Shown here: positions 1 through 9,674 of the stretch, in pieces | Position numbering within the stretch: position 1 is the first letter of the stretch | Layout: every line of letters begins with the position of its first letter | Assembly: GCA_019677205.1 (NCBI GenBank) | Contig: JAAMXY010000262.1 | Location: 159,817-223,816, forward strand | Origin: Pinguiococcus pyrenoidosus | Taxonomy: Eukaryota > Sar > Pinguiophyceae > Pinguiochrysidales > Pinguiochrysidaceae | DNA: 64,000 nucleotides | Direction: 5' to 3' | Translations under genes and position numbers: made by a program | Notes under the pieces: generated by a model | Told to the model about the DNA's origin: nothing | The model's input: the letters and a program-made list of their open reading frames with translations, nothing else | Databases searched by the model: none

Positions 1-308
1 GCGTACGTACCAGTCCGGGCTCTCCCGGCGGGAGGAAGGCGGCGGCATCCGCCGCCACGCAGGCGAAAGGCTCTCCGCTGCACAGTGCGCTTCTGGTGGG
101 CCGCCGGACGCCGCGGAAGAAGAAGCGTCGCAACGCCTGGGATTGGCGCTGGGGAGCATACTTGGCCGCGGGCTGCGGTCCCGAGGCTCGCGGCGCGCAG
201 CCACGGCGCGGGCGGACCGGCGACGGCCAGCGGCGTCGGAAGCGTTCTTCGTATCCTGCGTACGGACGTGGAGGGGACAACAAGAGCCCCGTGGGGTCGC
301 TCCCCCCC

Positions 309-2648
309 ATGGCCAGGCCGACGCGCTGGGCGAAGTACCTCACCAGCGGCGTCATCGAGCTGATGCACACCTTCGCGAGACCGGTTCCCCTCGAGGTCAC
401 CCGCAGAATCCTAGACTACACCGCATACGACGTCGTCTCCTTGGTCAATCTGGGAGCCGTCAACATGGCGTTCAGGAGCCTCTGCCGAGAGCGCCGGCTC
501 TGGTACCGCCTGGACCTGTCCAGCAAGCAGCTGACCGACGGATACCTGCAACGAGTCTTGCGCGTGGCGCCGCTGCAGCACGTGGGATACCTGTCTCTGG
601 CGAACGTTTCCAGGACGTCGACGCGCCGGGCGACTGGCGGGAAGATGCACAACAGTCCCCGCCTGCGCCGGTGCAAGAGCCAGCAGCAGCCCGTCGAAGC
701 CACGCCGCAGCAGCTGACCTTCGCTCCCCTCGCCGATCAGGCGCGGCTGCTCTTCCCCACACTGGGAAAGGTGTTCGGGAAGTCGACCTCCGCGGGGGAG
801 TCCGGCGCACCGCGGCAGAAGCTGAGAATCAGACTGGGATCTGGCCTGCGCCTTCGCGAGCTGGACTTGAGCGGGAACCATGTTCTGAAGGCTGAGACGC
901 TGTGGGCGATCTTGAGCCGGGCGAGGGGGCTCGTGAACCTGAACATGACCTCCGCTGACCAGATTGTCAATGACGAGAAGCTGCCGCTGATCACGCGGGC
1001 TCTGGATTCGTCCGGGGCGCAGCTCAAAGTCCTGAGAATGGGCACGCGCACCAGCTACACGCAGATGCTCATGAAGAACCTGGAGAGGCTGAGCGACGAA
1101 GCTTGCGCAGCCTTCATCCGCGGACGAGGCGTGGGAGGGGCGTTGGAGAGAGTTCGAGACGAATCGGAGGGGGCCGTGCCCCGTCGCGACGGTGAGGAAC
1201 GGGAGAACCAGCGTGGTCCCACTCGCGCTTCATCGTCGCGAAGCCACCGCGCAGCTCCGGGGCTGGAGCTCCTGAGTCTGCGGAACCAGACGCTGGTGAG
1301 CGGCCACACCATCCAGGCCATCACGCGCTCGAGCTCCGCTCGTACGCTGCGAGAGCTGGACCTCAGCAGTTGCAGTCGGTTGACGGACGACATGCTGATA
1401 GCGCTGGTCGCCGCGCTCCCGGTCTTAGAGGCCGTGGATCTCTCCAACTGCTGGAAACTGACGGACCAAGGGCTCCGTGCCCTCCGCGCGGGCCCAGATC
1501 TTTCGGACACGCTTCACACGCTGCGGCTGTCCGGATGCAACTTCATCTCCGGTGGCGCCCTGGCCGCAGCCGCTGCTCAGCTGCCTCGCCTTGCCTACCT
1601 GGATGCGGCCCGGCTTCCCAACGTCAACGACGAGGACCTTCAGAGTCTGGCGAGAGCCGTTGGCGACACCGTGCGGGGCCTGGATTTGAGTCACTGCGAC
1701 AACATCACTCGCGAAGGAGTCGCGGAGCTTTGCCTCCGCTGCCTCAAGCTAGAATCCCTGCTGCTGACCAAGTGTGCGTCGCTGAGTGCCGCGTTCCTGA
1801 CGGATATCTACGCCAAGGCCGTGGAGACGGCAAAGACGGAGGAGCCGACGACGGCGAAAGAGCAGGGAGGTGGCGCAGGCCAGCTAGAAGCGGACGTGAG
1901 AACCTTTCGCTCCGGACTCACGCTTGACCTCGAGCAGTTTGCTCTCTTCGAACCCGAAGCTGGACAGCAGTCGGTTCAGGTGGCCTTGGGCGCGCTGAGC
2001 CACCTCAACCTACGAGAGGTTCGAGGCTTCGACCAGGATTGCCTTTCTTCCCTGCTGAAGACCAAAGCCTTGGCGAAGAAGCGCGGCTGTACGGACGTGG
2101 CGAACGTGCAGAAGCTCTTGGTCGGAGGAACGTTGTACAATAATGCGAACTGGGACTTCCGCGATGACGAGAAGGGAGGCGATTCGGCACACGGCGCGGA
2201 GGAATCTTGCCAGCCCAGAAGTGACGTTGGCTTGAGCGATGAAGCGATCAGAGTGCTCGCGCATGATCCCTTCGCTGGGGTGCACCTTGAGGTGCTGGAC
2301 TTGGAGGGTCACACGGGAATCAGCGACAGCAGTCTCGTGCAGCTGACGCAGAAGGCCCTGCGCATGCGCTTGCTGCGTCTCAATGGCCTTCGGAATATCA
2401 CGGACGAGTTTCTCGCATCCCTCAGCAGTCCGGTGAAGACGACATCCGACATGGGAGTGGCAAAGGAGATTCTCCCCATGCCCCGCTTGTCGGAACTACA
2501 CGTGGCGTGGTGCAACGGAGTCTCAAACGAGGCCTCCGAGTCCTTGAAGAAGAAACGACCTGGCTTGCAAGTCGTGATGCTCAAGACGAGGAAGTTGTTG
2601 CGCACCACCGCCGGCAGAAGCCCCGCACCAAGCAGCAACGAGCAGTAG
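309..2648 (+). CDS. F-box-like leucine-rich repeat protein (FBXL type)
   Basis: An uninterrupted frame encodes 779 residues from the ATG at 309 to TAG at 2646-2648. Residues about 25-70 look like an F-box (VPLEVTRRILDY, then LCRERRLWYRLDLS). The rest carries cysteine-containing RNI-type LRRs such as LRELDLSSCSRLTDDML and LEAVDLSNCWKLTDQGL, the pattern of FBXL and AMN1 proteins. In that family the F-box binds Skp1 of SCF ubiquitin ligases and the LRR solenoid selects substrates; that role is inferred here. Low-complexity linkers around residues 100-160 and 270-320 interrupt the repeats. The same frame stays open upstream to position 3, so a longer N terminus or an upstream exon outside the window is possible. 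I chose 309 because it is the first in-frame ATG and lies just before the F-box-like segment. Confidence 0.8.
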   Translation: MARPTRWAKYLTSGVIELMHTFARPVPLEVTRRILDYTAYDVVSLVNLGAVNMAFRSLCRERRLWYRLDLSSKQLTDGYLQRVLRVAPLQHVGYLSLANVSRTSTRRATGGKMHNSPRLRRCKSQQQPVEATPQQLTFAPLADQARLLFPTLGKVFGKSTSAGESGAPRQKLRIRLGSGLRLRELDLSGNHVLKAETLWAILSRARGLVNLNMTSADQIVNDEKLPLITRALDSSGAQLKVLRMGTRTSYTQMLMKNLERLSDEACAAFIRGRGVGGALERVRDESEGAVPRRDGEERENQRGPTRASSSRSHRAAPGLELLSLRNQTLVSGHTIQAITRSSSARTLRELDLSSCSRLTDDMLIALVAALPVLEAVDLSNCWKLTDQGLRALRAGPDLSDTLHTLRLSGCNFISGGALAAAAAQLPRLAYLDAARLPNVNDEDLQSLARAVGDTVRGLDLSHCDNITREGVAELCLRCLKLESLLLTKCASLSAAFLTDIYAKAVETAKTEEPTTAKEQGGGAGQLEADVRTFRSGLTLDLEQFALFEPEAGQQSVQVALGALSHLNLREVRGFDQDCLSSLLKTKALAKKRGCTDVANVQKLLVGGTLYNNANWDFRDDEKGGDSAHGAEESCQPRSDVGLSDEAIRVLAHDPFAGVHLEVLDLEGHTGISDSSLVQLTQKALRMRLLRLNGLRNITDEFLASLSSPVKTTSDMGVAKEILPMPRLSELHVAWCNGVSNEASESLKKKRPGLQVVMLKTRKLLRTTAGRSPAPSSNEQ

Positions 2649-3819
2649 AAACCTGCGCAGTAAAAGTCGATGATGAAGGCACTACACAAGAAGGAGTGAA
2701 GTAGATATGATGATGTATGATTCTGTCCGGAAGTGTCGATGTGTTGGTCGTGTCTATCTTCCAGTTCCGACCTTCCCTTCTGTATCACTCTGCCGTACTC
2801 TCGACGGCGGAAGGTCGTGCCAGACGAGATCCCACGTCATTCCGGCCAGGGAAAATCTCCTGCAGCCGCATCTACGCATTGCCTAAATCGTCCGTGAGAG
2901 GAATGGATGGTCTGCCACTGGTCCGGTCGCTCCTGTTTGGTAGGTGGCATCACGTCCATCATTTGGATGAAAGCGATCTCATTCCACGGTAGAGTGTCCC
3001 CACGAGAACTTCTTCGAACGATCTGGAGGTGCAAAGGAGCGTGTTCGTCTCGTGAACATCGGACAGGGCGGCCCATCGTCCTTGCGGCAGAACATTCCAG
3101 GGGCTCTCAGACACACACGCCATGAGAAGAAGGAATCGCCTCGATCCGATATCCGATCCAGGAACTTCTTGACAAAATCGAAGGTCCTCAACAGGAATCT
3201 CAAAACTCTCCAAAACCACCAGCACACTGTACTCCATGCTTTCTTTAGGCGCCCCAGGAAGACGGCTGGGCAAGACGATACAAAGGAGGTTTGGACCGGG
3301 AACTAATTTTCGAAAAATGGACAAAGATCCACGGCAGAAAATCTCGCTCACATGATTCGTCAACATTTAAAAAATGGAGGGAAGGAAGGCGCAGCGGTTG
3401 GCGAATCTTGCTCCGGGAATGCCGCGTACCGAGCTAAATACGTGAGAGGCTGTAAGACGCAACTTCAAGGCGGAGCATCCCTCAACTGGCGTACGCATGG
3501 ATAGATAGGGTTGGCATTCGGGGGTTTCTCCCGGAAGTATGTCATTGGCGGAAGAAACTTGCTGTCGAATGAGAAGCAAGTCATTTTCTTCCGAAGCATG
3601 GACGGCGTCTCCCTTGAAGCTATATTAACCGATGGACAAGCGTCAAGCATGTGTATGATAGCAGAGCCGCCGAAAGTCGATTTTCTTGCGAGGGGATATC
3701 GCCAGCATCAGCAAACATCCAGCGGCTTCACGTTTTGGCCGCTCCCCTCTGGCAGAGCTCCTTCCCGTGTCCACGCAGTGCGCCGATCCTCGACTTGCCT
3801 CCCGGGATTCTTGAAGAGC
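2649..3819. other. Intergenic spacer, no gene seen
   Basis: About 1.2 kb between two same-strand genes. I see no frame with credible protein character and no RNA gene. It should hold the 3' UTR of the F-box protein and the promoter of the next gene. Confidence 0.5.
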
Positions 3820-5244
3820 ATGGCAGCCCTACGGCTGCTGCCGACGGCAGGGGCCAGCAAAGGAGCGCCGACGCTTCTGACGCCGATGCTGCTCCTTCTC
3901 CTCTGCACCCTTGGCGGCGCGGCGGGCTTGAAGGCCAGAGGCCCCACTGCAAACAAGGACAACAAGCAGTCGCTAGCCCGGTACCACATTCTGAAATCCG
4001 AGACCGAGGTGAGGGCCACTCTCTGTGTGCGAAGGCGGCGCTCATGATGGAACAAGGGGGCAGCCCTCTGACGATCCTCGAATTTCGCCGACGACATTTC
4101 CGCCGACACGCAGATTTCTGTTCGACTGGAACAGCTCGTCGAGGAGCTGGAGAAGCTGAAAGCCAGCAAAGCTGACTACCAGGAGGTAACAGTATCCAAG
4201 AGCCTGCGCCGTCCCTGAGCATGGCTAATTCCAGGCGCTCGTCGGGCGGGTCATCGGAAGGTCCTGTCCATAGTGGAGCTCCAGCTACATCGAATCGAGA
4301 CGGCGCACATGGTGAGCAACTGATCGGCTCGTGAAGCAAAAGCTCGCCTGTCGGGATGACGTGCGGTCTGTCAATGCTCGCGTGTAGGCCGCCACAAACA
4401 AGAAGCGAGCGCTGAGGTCCAGCGACAAGGACGGGACCCTGGCCCACAGCGCGGACGAAGTGGAGAGCGTCATCATCGGCGATCTCGCCATGCGTCTCCG
4501 AGAGCGAAACCCAAAGATGCGCGCGAGCGAGGTACGAGGCGAGCGAGCTGGAGCAGAGCGAACCTGACAGCAACAGAAATGGACGCCTCCAACGATTCGT
4601 CATATCCTCCCGTCTATTGCGGGATTGCTGCTGACGCCGTGATCTCCGCCTACATTTTCCCAGGCTGTGCATCGAATTGAGGCCGGCGTCGTAGCCATTG
4701 CTCATGACGTTGCTCTCGTGGCCGCCTCCACCTACTATCCAGGCTTGAATCACCAGCATGTAGGACATCTCCGCGAGGGCCGAAAGCCGAAGCCTTCTCG
4801 TCGTTAACGCTTCTGAACCATCCTAGATTTTCGAGATTATCGACTCGAATATGCAAGAGGCGATATCGAGGAGGAAGGTGAGACGAAGTGCAAACTCTTG
4901 GCCTGCGAACGAAGCCTTCAATCGGGCACCAACGCTGGTGGAAACGCAGGGAGCCCAAGTATCGAACCTTCGCGGATCGTCATAGCCGAGTTTCCTTCCG
5001 GTACCAAAAGCTGCTGCTTCGCACGAATCCTACAATCATCTTCGAAAGCCTCGGAAACGCTTCCTGTCCTCATGCTGCTGGTGCCCCTGACGAGGTTTGT
5101 ACGGCACCCAGTGTCTTTTGTGTTTGCGCGATCGTCTACATCGCAGACGGGTCCCGCTCTTCAAGCGCCCGCAAGATCGCGTTCCTCTTTGCATCGCATA
5201 TGTCCGTAGGAACGGAGAAGAGCAAGAGGACGCACGCGATGTAG
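3820..5244 (+). CDS. Secretory-pathway protein of unknown function built from mini-exons
   Basis: I do not recognise the product. The ATG at 3820 opens a signal peptide with a Leu-rich core (MLLLLLCTLGGAAG) and exon 1 ends at a GTGAGG donor after 4008. Phase-compatible exons follow: 4114-4185 (ISVRLEQLVEELEKLKASK, an amphipathic helix), probably 4261-4311, 4388-4531 (ending LAMRLRERNPKMRASE) and one starting at 4664 after a TTTTCCCAG acceptor. Beyond that the structure is uncertain. Candidates are about 4831-4875 (NMQEAISRRK) and a last exon ending either near 5207 or 5244. The helical, charged content suggests coiled coil in the secretory lumen, or an anchored protein. Exons 1 and 2 are well supported, exons 3-5 moderately, and the end only weakly. 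Confidence 0.45.
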
Positions 5245-5625
5245 GGAGACGAGCCCAAGAGAATCAAGACGATCTTTCACTGCGGGTCCAAGTCGCGATC
5301 CTCGTCCTTCCCACGCCCCCTCAACTTCCCGCCATCATCAGGATGCATTCCCATCTCCATCACAATCTCCCTTATCCAGCGTCTCAAACCCTAGCTTTGA
5401 GAGCCGCATCTTACTAAAAACACTCCAGCAACCAAAAAAGGAAAACAATACTCTCCTCCACTTCTCCCAAAATCTCAAAATTCCCGACGCCAAAAAAAGC
5501 AAGGAAAACAGAAAAAAACTCATAATAACAGCGGCCAATTCTCGTCTCTGTCGCCGCTTCCGCCAGCGACGTTCTCTGTCCGAGTTTCGGCGATAGGGCT
5601 CTGGCGCTGCGTCAGCGAAGGTCCC

Positions 5626-7275
5626 ATGGCGGCCGAGGAGTTCGCACGAGATGACTCGGATTGGGAGGACTTCGCCGGCGCCGAGGAGCAAGACGTGCTG
5701 TCCGTGGTCGGCGAGAAACGCTTTGGCAGCGCCGAGGAACTGCTGCTGCATCACAAGAACGAATTGGGCTTGGACCTCCGCGGCATCGCTGCGGCTTTGC
5801 AGCTGGACTTTTTCGGCGGCGTGCGCCTGGTGAACCTCCTGAGACTGCAGGTGCAAGAGGGGCTGCCGCTGGACACCATCAAGGCGGGGCTGGCGCCCGG
5901 GGGGCCTCTCAGCCGCCGCGTGCGGAGCGGCGAGGAGGCGGACGACGAGCTGCTGCAGCCGGTGCTGAATGACGACGCGCTGCTGTGCGCTGTGGACAGC
6001 TTCCTGCAACCCGGGGAGGACGACGAGGAAGAGGAGGAGGACGACGGGCATGATGGAGGCGGCGCGGACGAGCGAAAGGAAGAAGTTCCTGCGGCAGGCG
6101 GATCGGTGGAAGCGCTGCAGCTGCAGCTGCAGCAAGCCAAGGCGCTTTTGCAGCGTCTGCTGGAGGAAGAGAGCGCCGGAGCTGCGACGGGAGACACCGA
6201 CAGCTATTATTCCAACAGCTACAGCTACATGGGGATCCACGAGGTGATGCTCCGCGACGCGCCGCGGACGGGCGCGTACCACGCGGCGCTTAGCCAAGGG
6301 GACATCGTCCGCGGCAAGAAGGTGCTTGACGTGGGATGCGGCACGGGGGTGCTGAGCCTCTTCGCGGCCAAGGCGGGAGCGGCAAGGGTGGTAGGGGTCG
6401 ACTTCAGCGAAATGGCCACGACGGCCCGCCAGCTGGTCAAGGACAACGGCTGCGAAGAGGTGGTGGACATCGTGCACGGAAAGGTGGAGGATGCTGAGCT
6501 TCCCTTCGGTGAAGGTAGGTTGCGTTGGGTGGACTTGCTCTGGCGCCTTTGGACGCCAGAGCCCCCAGAGCCCCCCTCCCCTTTGCTCAACAGAGGTTGC
6601 TTCGCAGAGGAGGTGGACGTGATTGTGAGCGAGTGGATGGGCTACTGCCTCTTCTACGAGAACATGCTCTCCTCGGTGCTGTTTGCGCGCGACAAGTATC
6701 TCCGCTGCGGAGGGGTTTTGATGCCGGACGAAGCGGTCATGTATATTGCTGGTCTGCAGGACCCGGAGTACCTGCGATTTTGGGACGATGTCTATGGGCT
6801 CGACTTCAGCCGCTTGCGACCTCCCGTGCTCATCGAGCCGGAGGTGGAGCTGGTCAACCGCGACCTGGTGCGAACGGCCACGCAGCTTCTTCGCCGTTTC
6901 GACCTGAACGTGATGCAGAAAGACGACGTGGACTTCACCAGCTACTTCACCCTCGACCTCTCCGAGCCCCAGGATCTTCGGGAGGTGAACGCCTTCGTAG
7001 TCTGGTTCGACTGCTCCTTCTCCACGGGGCGCAAGGACGCGATCACCATGGGAACCGGGCCCGAGGATCCCGCGACGCACTGGAAGCAGGTGATGTTTAG
7101 GCTAGCTCCCGACGAAACGATCCCAGCGGAGGACGGAAAGGTGAAGGGCAGATTCAGCATGTGTCGTGGCGTGGAGAATCCAAGGGAGATCGACGTGAGC
7201 ATCGAATGGACGTCCGTGGCCGAGGACCAGGCTGAACGTGGAAAGGGCACCCGCGTCTATCACATGGGGGCCTAG
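5626..7275 (+). CDS. PRMT3: Protein arginine N-methyltransferase 3-like
   Basis: Two exons, 5626-6514 and 6608-7275, encode 518 residues; human PRMT3 has 531. The 93-nt intron (GTAGGT...TTCGCAG) has no stop, so unspliced translation would insert 31 foreign residues after LPFGE. Type I PRMT hallmarks are present: YYSNSYSYMGIHEVML, SAM motif I VLDVGCGTGVLSLF (about residue 233), the double-E loop SEWMGYCLFYENML (about 305) and the THW loop ATHWKQ (about 452). The N terminus keeps the PRMT3-specific layout, an acidic DWEDF start, FGSAEELLLHHKNE, FFGGVRLVNLLRLQ and LQPVLNDDALL. However, the zinc-finger ligands are mostly gone. The family makes asymmetric dimethylarginine on proteins, classically ribosomal protein S2, in the cytosol. 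The gene is convergent with the next one (185 bp apart). Confidence 0.93.
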   Translation: MAAEEFARDDSDWEDFAGAEEQDVLSVVGEKRFGSAEELLLHHKNELGLDLRGIAAALQLDFFGGVRLVNLLRLQVQEGLPLDTIKAGLAPGGPLSRRVRSGEEADDELLQPVLNDDALLCAVDSFLQPGEDDEEEEEDDGHDGGGADERKEEVPAAGGSVEALQLQLQQAKALLQRLLEEESAGAATGDTDSYYSNSYSYMGIHEVMLRDAPRTGAYHAALSQGDIVRGKKVLDVGCGTGVLSLFAAKAGAARVVGVDFSEMATTARQLVKDNGCEEVVDIVHGKVEDAELPFGEGRLRWVDLLWRLWTPEPPEPPSPLLNRGCFAEEVDVIVSEWMGYCLFYENMLSSVLFARDKYLRCGGVLMPDEAVMYIAGLQDPEYLRFWDDVYGLDFSRLRPPVLIEPEVELVNRDLVRTATQLLRRFDLNVMQKDDVDFTSYFTLDLSEPQDLREVNAFVVWFDCSFSTGRKDAITMGTGPEDPATHWKQVMFRLAPDETIPAEDGKVKGRFSMCRGVENPREIDVSIEWTSVAEDQAERGKGTRVYHMGA

Positions 7276-7460
7276 CACATAGCACACGGGTTCCCGCCAA
7301 ACCAGGGCGTGATGCATTCCTCTGGGATGTGCGACGGAAGATGCCAGGCACGTCATCGCGAGTCGCCCTGCGCAGCAGTTCCGAGCAGCAGCAACATGCC
7401 ATGGGTTGATTTCGGTGGTTGCGTCTACTTTCCGCCGTGGCGGCGCTCTTGACGGACGGC

Positions 7461-9674
7461 CTACTTGTGGAAGGTTTGGCCGGCCTTGGCCATGTCCAGG
7501 AGCAGCTGAGGAGGGCGGAACTGCTCTCCATACTTGTCTGCGAAGCCGTTCATGGTGTCTGCGTACTTCGCGGCTCCGTAGGTGTCCACGAAGCGGAAGG
7601 GTCCCCCGCGGAACGGAGCGAAGCCGATCCCGAAGACGGCGCCAATATCTCCAGAACTGGCATCGTCGATCACCCCGTCTTGCAAGCAAAAGATGGCCTC
7701 GTTGATGAAGCGGCCCATCAGCCGCATCTGAATCTCTTCGTCTGACAGCTCCTTCTTGTTCACGAGGGGCTGGATGAGCTCGAGCGCCTCTGGGTTGACG
7801 GTCTTCTTGCCCTTCTTGCCTCCCTCGTGAAGGTAGAAGCCCTTCCCGGTCTTCTTGCCCAGCCACTTCTTCTCGATGAAGGTCGTCATGAGCGACACGT
7901 CCCCGCCGGTCATGCGCACCCCGAGATCCGCCTTGGAGAGGAAGCTCGCGACATGGCCCGCCACGTCAACGCCCACCTCATCGGCCAGGGTGATGGGCCC
8001 CACGGGCATTCCGAACTTCAGCATGAGCTTGTCCAGCTGCTCGAGCCCAACGCCGTCCTGCACGAGGGCAGTGGTCTCGATGAGGAACGGCCCCAGGCAG
8101 CGGTTCACGTAGAAGCCCGGCACATCCTTGACGACGACGCACGTCTTTCCCTGCCGCGTCCCGACGTCCACGGCCGCGGCCGCTACCGCCGGGTCGGTGC
8201 CTTCGTGGGGGATGATCTCCAGCAGCGGCATCTGCGGCACCGGGCTGAAGTAGTGCATGCCGACGAAGTTCTGAGGGCGGCTGGATCCCTTGGCGAGCTC
8301 GGCGATCGGGATCGCGGAGGTGTTGCTGGCGAAGATGGCGTGCTCGGGGAGATGCTGCTCCATGTCCGCGATGACCCGGTGCTTCAGGCCGATGTCCTCG
8401 AAGACCGCCTCGATGACCATGTCCACCTTGTTGAAGTGCTTCGGCCAGACCGTGTCCGCGTCGCTCAAGGTGGTGACGGCCGACGTGGTTAGGTCGTAGT
8501 CGAACTTGGTCATCTTCTTTCGCTTGACCTTCTTCAGGAGGTTGTCGGAGATGTACTTCTCGCCGCGTGCACAGCCGGCGGCGTCCTTGTCCTTGAGCAG
8601 CACTTGGAAGCCCTTCTCGGCGCTGACTTGCGCAATGCCCGCGCCCATGAGGCCGGCCCCCAGGACGGCGACTCGCTGGCACTTGAGCGTCGGCTCCCCG
8701 AACTTGGACTTCTTCAGCGCCGTCATGTTGTTGAAGATCGAGATGAGCGCCTCGGACTCCTTCGTCGCCGCCAGCCCCGCGAAGCGCTCTGCCTCGTAGG
8801 CGAGCGCTTCGTCCTTGGAGACGCCCGAGTAGCCCTTCTGCACGCAGTCCAGGATGGCGAAGGGCGACGGGTAGTGCCCGCCGGACGCCTTCTGCACCTG
8901 CTTCCGCGCCTGGTCGAAGAGCACGGCCCTGCCGAGGGCGTTGTCCTCGAGCAGCTGGTTCGCCAGCGCCTTCTTCTTCCGCTTGGGCTTCAGCTTGCCG
9001 TCGGCGAGGTCCAGCGCGCACTGCACGGCCACCTCCTCGAGCGCGGGCAGATCCACGACCAGGTCCACCAGGCCAATCTTCTTCGCCTTGTCCGGGCGCA
9101 CCTTGGCGCCCGTGGTCATCATCTTCACCGCCTCCTGGATGCCCACGAGCGGCGGGAGGTTCTGGGTGCCCCCGAAGCCCGGCAGGAGGCCCAGCTGCAC
9201 CTCGGGCAGGCCCATGACCGTCTTCTTGTGCGAGGTGGCGATGCGATAGTCGCAGTGCAGCGCCCACTCCAGGCCGCCGCCGAGGCAGCTGCCATGAATG
9301 GCCGCCACGAGCGGCACGCCGCGGCTCTTCATCTTCTTGAACAGCGCGTGGCCCAGGAGGCACATGTCCTTCAAGTCCGCCTTGTTCTCCACGGCGTCGA
9401 TCATCTTGATGTCCGCGCCGGCGATGAAGTTGTCCGGCTTCGCCGACGCGAACACGATGGCCCGCACCTCGCTCTTGAACAGCTCCTCATCCAGCAGCTT
9501 CTCCGCCTCCGCTCGCATGCCGTCGCCGATCACGTTCATCTTGCCGGGCACGTCGATCTTCACGAGCGCCACGCCCCCAGGCCGCATCTGCACGTCCTCG
9601 AAGTACTCCCATTTGCGCTGCGTGCTCAACTGCCGCCCAAAGCGGACCGCTCGCGGCCGCAAAAGCCGGATCAT
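7461..9674 (-). CDS. HADHA: Mitochondrial trifunctional enzyme alpha subunit (enoyl-CoA hydratase/3-hydroxyacyl-CoA dehydrogenase)
   Basis: An intronless gene of 737 residues (human HADHA has 763). The start at 9674 gives an Arg-rich presequence (MIRLLRPRAVRFGRQLST) of mitochondrial type. The crotonase domain spans about residues 25-215, with catalytic Glu in GGGLEWALH (E136) and GLPEVQLGLLPG (E158), 22 apart as in HADHA. The NAD-binding dehydrogenase begins at VAVLGAGLMGAGIAQ (about 333), followed by SNTSAIPI and the catalytic His region HYFSPVPQMPLLE (about 472); a C-terminal HAD half ends in PPQLLLDMA. It catalyses hydration and oxidation in fatty-acid beta-oxidation and in the family pairs with a thiolase beta subunit, not present here. 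An open frame extends upstream to 9830 without ATG, so 9674 is preferred. It is head-to-head with the kinase gene. Confidence 0.95.
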   Translation of the reverse strand: MIRLLRPRAVRFGRQLSTQRKWEYFEDVQMRPGGVALVKIDVPGKMNVIGDGMRAEAEKLLDEELFKSEVRAIVFASAKPDNFIAGADIKMIDAVENKADLKDMCLLGHALFKKMKSRGVPLVAAIHGSCLGGGLEWALHCDYRIATSHKKTVMGLPEVQLGLLPGFGGTQNLPPLVGIQEAVKMMTTGAKVRPDKAKKIGLVDLVVDLPALEEVAVQCALDLADGKLKPKRKKKALANQLLEDNALGRAVLFDQARKQVQKASGGHYPSPFAILDCVQKGYSGVSKDEALAYEAERFAGLAATKESEALISIFNNMTALKKSKFGEPTLKCQRVAVLGAGLMGAGIAQVSAEKGFQVLLKDKDAAGCARGEKYISDNLLKKVKRKKMTKFDYDLTTSAVTTLSDADTVWPKHFNKVDMVIEAVFEDIGLKHRVIADMEQHLPEHAIFASNTSAIPIAELAKGSSRPQNFVGMHYFSPVPQMPLLEIIPHEGTDPAVAAAAVDVGTRQGKTCVVVKDVPGFYVNRCLGPFLIETTALVQDGVGLEQLDKLMLKFGMPVGPITLADEVGVDVAGHVASFLSKADLGVRMTGGDVSLMTTFIEKKWLGKKTGKGFYLHEGGKKGKKTVNPEALELIQPLVNKKELSDEEIQMRLMGRFINEAIFCLQDGVIDDASSGDIGAVFGIGFAPFRGGPFRFVDTYGAAKYADTMNGFADKYGEQFRPPQLLLDMAKAGQTFHK

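Noticed and set aside
6515-6607. Insertion of 31 residues in PRMT3
   Set aside because: Treated as an intron: GT...AG borders, foreign Pro-rich sequence exactly inside a conserved block, and a contiguous block after removal.
5338-7080. A 580-codon minus-strand frame opposite PRMT3
   Set aside because: Antisense shadow of a GC-rich gene; composition is His/Arg/Leu-rich without domains, while the plus strand has every PRMT motif.
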